Notes under the pieces: model-generated
Database searches by the model: none
Told to the model about the DNA's origin: nothing
What the model saw: only the letters and a program-made list of their open reading frames with translations
In this document: positions 22,358 to 26,513 of the stretch, piece by piece
Layout: each line of letters begins with the position of its first letter
How positions within the stretch are numbered: the first letter of the stretch is position 1
From: JANRKH01 sp033761815
Lineage (GTDB): Bacteria > Pseudomonadota > Alphaproteobacteria > Rickettsiales > Rickettsiaceae
DNA length: 26,513 nt
Direction of reading: 5' to 3'
Assembly: GCA_033761815.1 (NCBI GenBank)
Contig: JANRMF010000063.1
Span: 1 to 26,513 of the forward strand
Program-made: the position numbers and the translations under genes

Positions 22358-23254
22358 ATGCAAGAAAAAATAGATACAAATCCATTTAAATCACATTCAT
22401 ATCTATATAAAGTATCATTTCAGGCAAAATTCAAGGATATTGAAATGCTTGATCTAATATTTGAGGACATCGCTGAGGCTATTTCCTCGTGTGAAATTAG
22501 TTCTGATACGGTTGAATCTAAACCAGAAGATTTGTGGTATTACTCGAGTTTTTTTACAGAAATGCCAGATCCTTCTTATCTGTATTCTATAGCAGGAAGG
22601 TATATAATCTCAGAAATAGAGATTTTAGAGGAGAAGGAAAAGGACTGGGTAACTTTGGTACAAAAAAATATGAATCCAATTGTGGCGGGGAAATTTTTTG
22701 TCAAATCCAAAACTGCTCAAATAGAGACACCGAAAGGATTAATAAGTCTCTCCATAGAAGCTGGGAGGGCATTTGGAACAGGAGAACATGAAACAACAAG
22801 TTTGTGCCTTGAGCTTATTTCTGGCGCGGTATTTGAGCCCGAGTTTGTTCTTGATGTAGGGTCTGGCACGGGAATACTTAGTTTTGCTGCAAAAAAACTC
22901 TGGAATAATGCAAGGGTTGTGGGAATTGACATTGACCCTATTGCTGTTCAAATTGCTCAAGAAAATAGTAAGATTAATAACACTCAGGTTGAGTTTTTTG
23001 AATCAAAAGAGATGGTGCAGCAATATAGTAATGCTGATTTGATAATCGCCAATATTTTAGCAAGACCTTTAATTGATATGGCTCATGATTTTAGCTTAAT
23101 GTTAAAAAGAGGTGGGCATATTTTTGTATCAGGATTCCTGGAATATCAGAAGCAAGATGTGATTAATGCCTACTCGCTTCTGGGGTTTAAGCATACAAAA
23201 GAACTGATGCGAAATGGATGGATTGCAATTGGCTTATCAAGCAAACCTGACTAA
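22358..23254 (+). CDS. prmA: ribosomal protein L11 methyltransferase
   Basis: The 298-residue product is a class I SAM-dependent methyltransferase. F-G-T-G-E-H-E-T-T at 139-147 is the PrmA signature, followed by the SAM loop D-V-G-S-G-T-G at 166-172, the acidic strand end G-I-D-I-D-P at 189-194, and the catalytic-site N-I-L near 232. The N-terminal 60-80 residues correspond to the substrate-recognition domain and are divergent, as is common. It trimethylates ribosomal protein L11. There is no Shine-Dalgarno site before the ATG. The gene diverges from a small secreted-protein gene and is followed by 138 bp holding the tlc promoters. Confidence 0.93.
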   Translation: MQEKIDTNPFKSHSYLYKVSFQAKFKDIEMLDLIFEDIAEAISSCEISSDTVESKPEDLWYYSSFFTEMPDPSYLYSIAGRYIISEIEILEEKEKDWVTLVQKNMNPIVAGKFFVKSKTAQIETPKGLISLSIEAGRAFGTGEHETTSLCLELISGAVFEPEFVLDVGSGTGILSFAAKKLWNNARVVGIDIDPIAVQIAQENSKINNTQVEFFESKEMVQQYSNADLIIANILARPLIDMAHDFSLMLKRGGHIFVSGFLEYQKQDVINAYSLLGFKHTKELMRNGWIAIGLSSKPD

Positions 23255-23272
23255 TATTTATTTGCAATAAAG

Positions 23273-23300
23273 TTGACAATTTAAATAAAAAAACTATAAG
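23273..23300 (+). promoter_or_regulatory. tlc promoter P1 (upstream)
   Basis: TTGACA (23273-23278), a 16-bp spacer and TATAAG (23295-23300), matching 11 of 12 consensus positions. It begins 19 bp after the prmA stop codon. Confidence 0.6.
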
Positions 23301-23318
23301 AAAAAATAACCACTACTA

Positions 23319-23347
23319 TTGACATAACCTAGGATATATGGTAAAAA
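23319..23347 (+). promoter_or_regulatory. tlc promoter P2 (downstream)
   Basis: TTGACA (23319-23324), a 17-bp spacer and TAAAAA (23342-23347), with TG at 23339-23340 making an extended -10. It lies 45 nt before the tlc ATG and about 45 bp after P1, so tlc may be served by two promoters in series. Confidence 0.5.
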
Positions 23348-23392
23348 GGTACGCTCTTAACGATTAATAGAAAATTAATATACAGGTATAAC

Positions 23393-24880
23393 ATGAAAAA
23401 TCCAGAAAAAACAAGCTGGTTAACCTCGCTTAGACAAGTGATTTGGCCCATCGAAAGCCATGAATTAAAGAAGTTTTTGCCTATGGCAATGATGATGTTT
23501 TTGATATTGTTTAATTACTCAATGCTAAGATCGATTAAAGATGGATTTGTCGTAACGCACATAGGGGCAGAAGCCCTCAGCTTCTTAAAAACATATGTGG
23601 TACTTCCGTCTGCTATTCTTGCGATGATAATTTATGTCAAATTGTGCAATATAATGAGTCAGCAAAAAGTCTTCTACACTATTACAACTTTCTTTGCTGT
23701 ATATCTTGCTGTGTTCGCATTTGTGCTCTATCCAGAGCCGGACGCATACCACCCAAGCGTGCATATGATCGAAGGCCTTGCAAAATCATACCCTACATTT
23801 AAATGGTTTATCAAAATCATAGGTAAATGGACATTTGCTTCTTTTTATACAATTTCAGAATTGTGGGGCAGCATTATGATGAGCTTGCTATTCTGGCAAT
23901 TTGCAAACCAGATCACAAAAACAAGTGAAGCAAAAAGATTTTACTCAATGTTTGGAGTGATTGGAAATTTCGGCCTTATTTTAACCGGTTATGTTCTTGG
24001 TAGTTCATTGAGCGAAGAGGGTGGTAAGTCTGGTGGAAACCTAGGGTTTGAGTTCGTTCTTTGCGTTGCAATCGGAGCGACAATTTTACTAAAAATTATT
24101 TACTGGTGGATTCAGACTTATGTATTAACAGATCCAAGATACTATGAGCCAGAAGAAAAAACCTCAAAGAAAAAGAAGGTAAAGCTTGGTCTTATTGATA
24201 GTTTTAAGCTTATTCTTTCTTCAAAATACCTAGGCTACATAGCGATGCTTGTATTTGCTTATGGTGTTTCAATTAACTTGGTTGAGGGAGTTTGGAAAGC
24301 GAAGATCAAATTACTATACCCAACCGCAGAAAGCTACACAGCCTTTATGGGTAATTTCCAGATGTGGCAAGGAGTAGGCGCTATTGTGTTTATGTTAATA
24401 GGAAGTAATATCCTTAGATACGTAACATGGAGAACTGCCGCTTTGTTCACTCCTTTGATGATACTAATCACAGGAATAGCATTTTTTGTATTTGTCAGTT
24501 TTGACCATCAGATCTCAGCTCTTTCTGCAGGATTTATAACAGCAAGTCCCCTTGCTCTTGGTGTGCTCATGGGAACAATACAGAATGTTCTTAGTAAGGC
24601 TGTAAAATATTCTTTATTTGACTCTACAAAAGAAATGGCTTATATACCGCTAGATGACGAGCTCAAAACCAAAGGTAAGGCAGCTGTTGACGTGGTTGGC
24701 GGAAGGCTTGGTAAATCAGGAGGCGGCATAATTCAGTCTACCGCATTCATGATACCAGGAGTAACTTTTGCAGAAGCGACTCCATATTTTGGCCTGATAT
24801 TCATTGCAATTGTTTTGTTATGGACATTAGCAGTAAACGGTCTCAGCAAGGAATATAAAAAAGCCACAGGCGAGAACTAA
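23393..24880 (+). CDS. tlc: ATP/ADP translocase (NTT family)
   Basis: The 495-residue product is a nucleotide transporter of the Tlc/NTT family (PF03219), an inner-membrane protein with about 12 helices. Clear family phrases are K-K-F-L-P-M-A near 26-32, L-R-S-I-K-D-G-F-V-V-T with K49-D50, G-A-E-A-L-S-F-L-K-T-Y-V-V-L-P, and E-L-W-G-S in the middle. The length matches rickettsial Tlc proteins (about 500). Such carriers exchange host ATP for bacterial ADP and mark an obligately intracellular energy parasite; paralogues can instead import other nucleotides or NAD, so the substrate is inferred. The gene is intact, with two candidate promoters before it and a strong hairpin after it. Confidence 0.96.
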   Translation: MKNPEKTSWLTSLRQVIWPIESHELKKFLPMAMMMFLILFNYSMLRSIKDGFVVTHIGAEALSFLKTYVVLPSAILAMIIYVKLCNIMSQQKVFYTITTFFAVYLAVFAFVLYPEPDAYHPSVHMIEGLAKSYPTFKWFIKIIGKWTFASFYTISELWGSIMMSLLFWQFANQITKTSEAKRFYSMFGVIGNFGLILTGYVLGSSLSEEGGKSGGNLGFEFVLCVAIGATILLKIIYWWIQTYVLTDPRYYEPEEKTSKKKKVKLGLIDSFKLILSSKYLGYIAMLVFAYGVSINLVEGVWKAKIKLLYPTAESYTAFMGNFQMWQGVGAIVFMLIGSNILRYVTWRTAALFTPLMILITGIAFFVFVSFDHQISALSAGFITASPLALGVLMGTIQNVLSKAVKYSLFDSTKEMAYIPLDDELKTKGKAAVDVVGGRLGKSGGGIIQSTAFMIPGVTFAEATPYFGLIFIAIVLLWTLAVNGLSKEYKKATGEN

Positions 24881-24891
24881 CATAGGTATAT

Positions 24892-24919
24892 AACCCAGAG
24901 AATTACCTTCTCTGGGTTT
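24892..24919 (+). terminator. terminator hairpin after tlc
   Basis: AACCCAGAGAA (24892-24902) pairs perfectly with TTCTCTGGGTT (24908-24918) around a TTACC loop, an 11-bp stem beginning 12 nt past the tlc stop. Only TTT plus mixed bases follow, so the T-run is short. It separates tlc from the porin gene. Confidence 0.7.
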
Positions 24920-24959
24920 ATCCTCATTTACTATAAAAATTTTTTTTGGATTTACAAAA

Positions 24960-26165
24960 ATGAAACTACACAAAACTATATTATTATCTTTATTATTTAC
25001 ATCTTTATCTTCTAAAGCAAATGATGTGGAATTGCTTCTCAAGGGGGGGTTTGATTTTCAAGCCGGTTATTTTAGCTCTAATGCACCCAAAAAAAGCGAT
25101 AATGATGCTACCGCAAAGCCTAACTATATAACTCAAAACCAAAAGAATTTGGCTTTTTTGAGTACGGCTTATGTTGGAATAACAGCGCAAAATACCCTAG
25201 AAAGCGGCTTTATCTATGGGGCAAAAATTGCACTCGATACGACCACAAAAAGTTCTCGTAAGATGCAGTCTTGCATTTTTATGGAAAATTATGCCGGAAG
25301 GGTCGAGCTTGGCAGTGAAAAAAGCGCTATGTCAAAAATGAGAATAACTCCTTACTCTGTTGCTGCCGGCCCAGGTGATGCGTGGGATATGTGGGTTAAA
25401 ACAGATCCTGTAGGTGCAAAAGATCAGCAAATACCTTATGCTACAGGCTTTTCTAACTTTCTAGATCAAAAAATGAGAGCATCTGGAAGGGTCGAATATT
25501 CAAGAAAAGTCACATATTATACACCAGAATTTTATGGCTTTCAAATTGGCGTAAGCTACATACCAGATAGTTCAAATGTTGGTTATAGTGAGATAAAAGA
25601 TGAATCAATAAGATATACCCCATCAAGATCAAAATACTACTTCACAGTGAGAAATGGTTTTGCATCCGGAATAACATATTCAAAAGAATTTTCCAAAGAC
25701 ACAAAATTAAAATTATCTTTCGTGAACGAGACGGGAAAAGTCGTAGCAAAGCCTAAGGACCCAAACACTACAGTTCCTTATGATTTTGGCTATTTGAATA
25801 CATATAATTTTGGGGCTCAGCTTACAATGGGAAAAGTTTCTATAGCAGCATCTTATGGTGATTATATGAGATCTCTAACTACAAAAGACCAACTAAGAAG
25901 AAAGACTCAGATTTATGGAGTAGGTGCAAAATATGCTTGGGATAAAGATTTATCTACCAGCATCACATATGTCAAAAGTGAACATATGAAAAATCAAATT
26001 TACGCAATCACTCTGGGTGCTGATTATAAGCTTGCGCCAGGACTCCTTCCTTATGCCGGCATAACTTATTTTTCAACAAATGGAAAATATAACCATTCAC
26101 AAGATGAGAAACCATCTGTTCACAAGGGTGTGATTGGAATAGTAGGCACTAAGCTAGAATTCTAG
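24960..26165 (+). CDS. outer-membrane porin (16-strand, Gram-negative type)
   Basis: The 401-residue product has a signal peptide (about 1-20, ending S-S-K-A) and then alternating hydrophobic/polar strands throughout, ending in a C-terminal phenylalanine (K-L-E-F), the beta-barrel assembly signal. Typical porin phrases are G-F-D-F-Q-A-G-Y-F, G-R-V-E-L-G-S-E, K-V-T-Y-Y-T-P-E-F-Y-G-F-Q-I-G-V-S-Y, and repeated Y-x-F-G-A-Q-L and A-S-Y-G-D-Y strands. It would form a general diffusion pore for small hydrophilic solutes, the outer-membrane route for metabolites used by Tlc and the MFS carriers. There is no promoter I can call in the 41 bp after the tlc hairpin, so some readthrough from tlc is possible. 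Confidence 0.88.
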   Translation: MKLHKTILLSLLFTSLSSKANDVELLLKGGFDFQAGYFSSNAPKKSDNDATAKPNYITQNQKNLAFLSTAYVGITAQNTLESGFIYGAKIALDTTTKSSRKMQSCIFMENYAGRVELGSEKSAMSKMRITPYSVAAGPGDAWDMWVKTDPVGAKDQQIPYATGFSNFLDQKMRASGRVEYSRKVTYYTPEFYGFQIGVSYIPDSSNVGYSEIKDESIRYTPSRSKYYFTVRNGFASGITYSKEFSKDTKLKLSFVNETGKVVAKPKDPNTTVPYDFGYLNTYNFGAQLTMGKVSIAASYGDYMRSLTTKDQLRRKTQIYGVGAKYAWDKDLSTSITYVKSEHMKNQIYAITLGADYKLAPGLLPYAGITYFSTNGKYNHSQDEKPSVHKGVIGIVGTKLEF

Positions 26166-26184
26166 ACCCTATGCTTCATATGTA

Positions 26185-26204
26185 ATCCCCGTGCAAACGG
26201 GGAT
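26185..26204. repeat. palindromic element 1 (GNRA-capped)
   Basis: ATCCCCGT-GCAA-ACGGGGAT is a perfect 8-bp stem with a GCAA tetraloop, 20 nt past the porin stop. It may terminate porin transcription, but no T-run follows. Confidence 0.7.
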
Positions 26205-26220
26205 AAATTCCTCAGCCGTC

Positions 26221-26240
26221 ATGCCCGTGAAAACGGTAAT
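26221..26240. repeat. palindromic element 2 (degenerate)
   Basis: ATGCCCGT-GAAA-ACGGTAAT resembles element 1 but has two internal mismatches. Its setting, GTC before and CCAGG after, matches the 'GTCATTCCCG...CGGGAATCCAGG' class of dispersed palindromes known from many proteobacteria, including Rickettsiales. Confidence 0.6.
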
Positions 26241-26401
26241 CCAGGACTTTTCTTATAGATCCCTCCTCTGCGTCCATGACGCAAGTAAGGTGCGAGGAGC
26301 AAGGCCTAATAAATGCTAGGTTAGAGACGAGCAACAACGTAGGATTATAGCTGGTGATTGGTATAAATAATTGAGACCCTGTATATGATTGTGTCTAGGG
26401 G

Positions 26402-26512
26402 TTAGAAAGCAGAGAATGAATTGACGGGATATTTCATCCAGTTTTCAGCTTCAAAATCCTTTATGACGATGAAGAGATAGTCCAATAATCTTTCAACTTT
26501 GTCAAAAGATTG
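26402..26512 (-). CDS. possible 3' end of a gene entering from beyond the window
   Basis: On the minus strand a frame is open from the window edge for 36 codons to a TAA at 26404-26402, ending W-M-K-Y-P-V-N-S-F-S-A-F. The composition is protein-like (aromatic and charged residues mixed), but a 36-codon open frame in AT-rich DNA can be chance, and no family is recognised. Confidence 0.3.
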   Translation of the reverse strand, partial: QSFDKVERLLDYLFIVIKDFEAENWMKYPVNSFSAF

Positions 26513-26513
26513 C

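Larger units (their letters stand above)
26166..26513. other. non-coding repeat region at the window end
   Basis: These 348 bp after the porin contain two palindromic elements (26185-26204 and 26221-26240), then a stretch with mixed short repeats (GTGCGAGGAG at 26290-26299, GAGCAACAACGTAGG further on). The 12 bp at 26288-26299 recur inverted at 73-84. Only a possible partial gene on the minus strand (26402-26512) is seen here. The composition resembles dispersed intergenic repeat debris. Confidence 0.6.

Noticed and set aside
26185..26240. Two similar palindromes as the start of a CRISPR array
   Set aside because: Only two units, not identical, with a 16-bp gap and no further repeats or cas genes; they fit dispersed palindromic elements better.

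Overview
The window looks like chromosomal DNA of an AT-rich, obligately intracellular alphaproteobacterium of the Rickettsiales type. The strongest single indicator is a full-length ATP/ADP translocase gene (tlc, 23393..24880), a hallmark of energy parasites. Supporting this are a pntAA-type transhydrogenase subunit, the hflK-hflC-htrA block, few Shine-Dalgarno sites, long AT-rich spacers, and several secreted or effector-like orphan proteins. No species can be named from the sequence alone.

Layout. (a) 1-2440: two orphan genes of unknown function, each alone behind a perfect-consensus sigma70 promoter; the first carries one degenerate ankyrin-like unit. (b) 2441-5221: a patatin-like lipoprotein and pntAA as a tight minus-strand pair, with lolA divergent from them. 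(c) 5379-5455: a tRNA with anticodon CAU. (d) 5688-8107: a 756-residue orphan gene with internal repeats; a 100-bp segment of it recurs (99/100 identical) just after its stop codon. (e) 8212-11460: an LptF/LptG-type LPS permease, an MFS transporter and a TIGR01777-type SDR protein in one close-packed plus-strand set. (f) 11649-13186: an effector-like protein with a recognisable H-S-S-F-L...S-G-H-Y domain, then a small lipoprotein. (g) 13396-16367: an MHS-family symporter and a fusion of a periplasmic solute-binding domain to a UPF0126/TRIC-type membrane domain. (h) 16439-21781: an envelope quality-control block, with an LptM-like mini-lipoprotein, hflK, hflC and htrA on the minus strand and tlpA and sppA divergent from them. 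(i) 21887-26165: a small secreted coiled-coil protein, prmA, tlc with two candidate promoters, and a porin. (j) 26166-26513: a non-coding repeat area with palindromic elements and possibly the 3' end of one more gene.

Taken together, most recognisable genes serve the cell envelope (LolA, LptF/G, LptM-like, HtrA, HflKC, TlpA, SppA, porin, lipoproteins) and exchange with the host (Tlc, two MFS carriers, the binding-protein/channel fusion). The orphan genes sit alone, several with strong promoters, and are the best candidates for host-interaction proteins. The most unusual items are the LptM-like gene (34 residues) facing a thioredoxin-fold gene across a shared promoter region, the binding-protein/TRIC fusion, the duplicated 100-bp coding segment, and the HSSFL-domain protein. 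No CRISPR array, insertion sequence or transposase was found.
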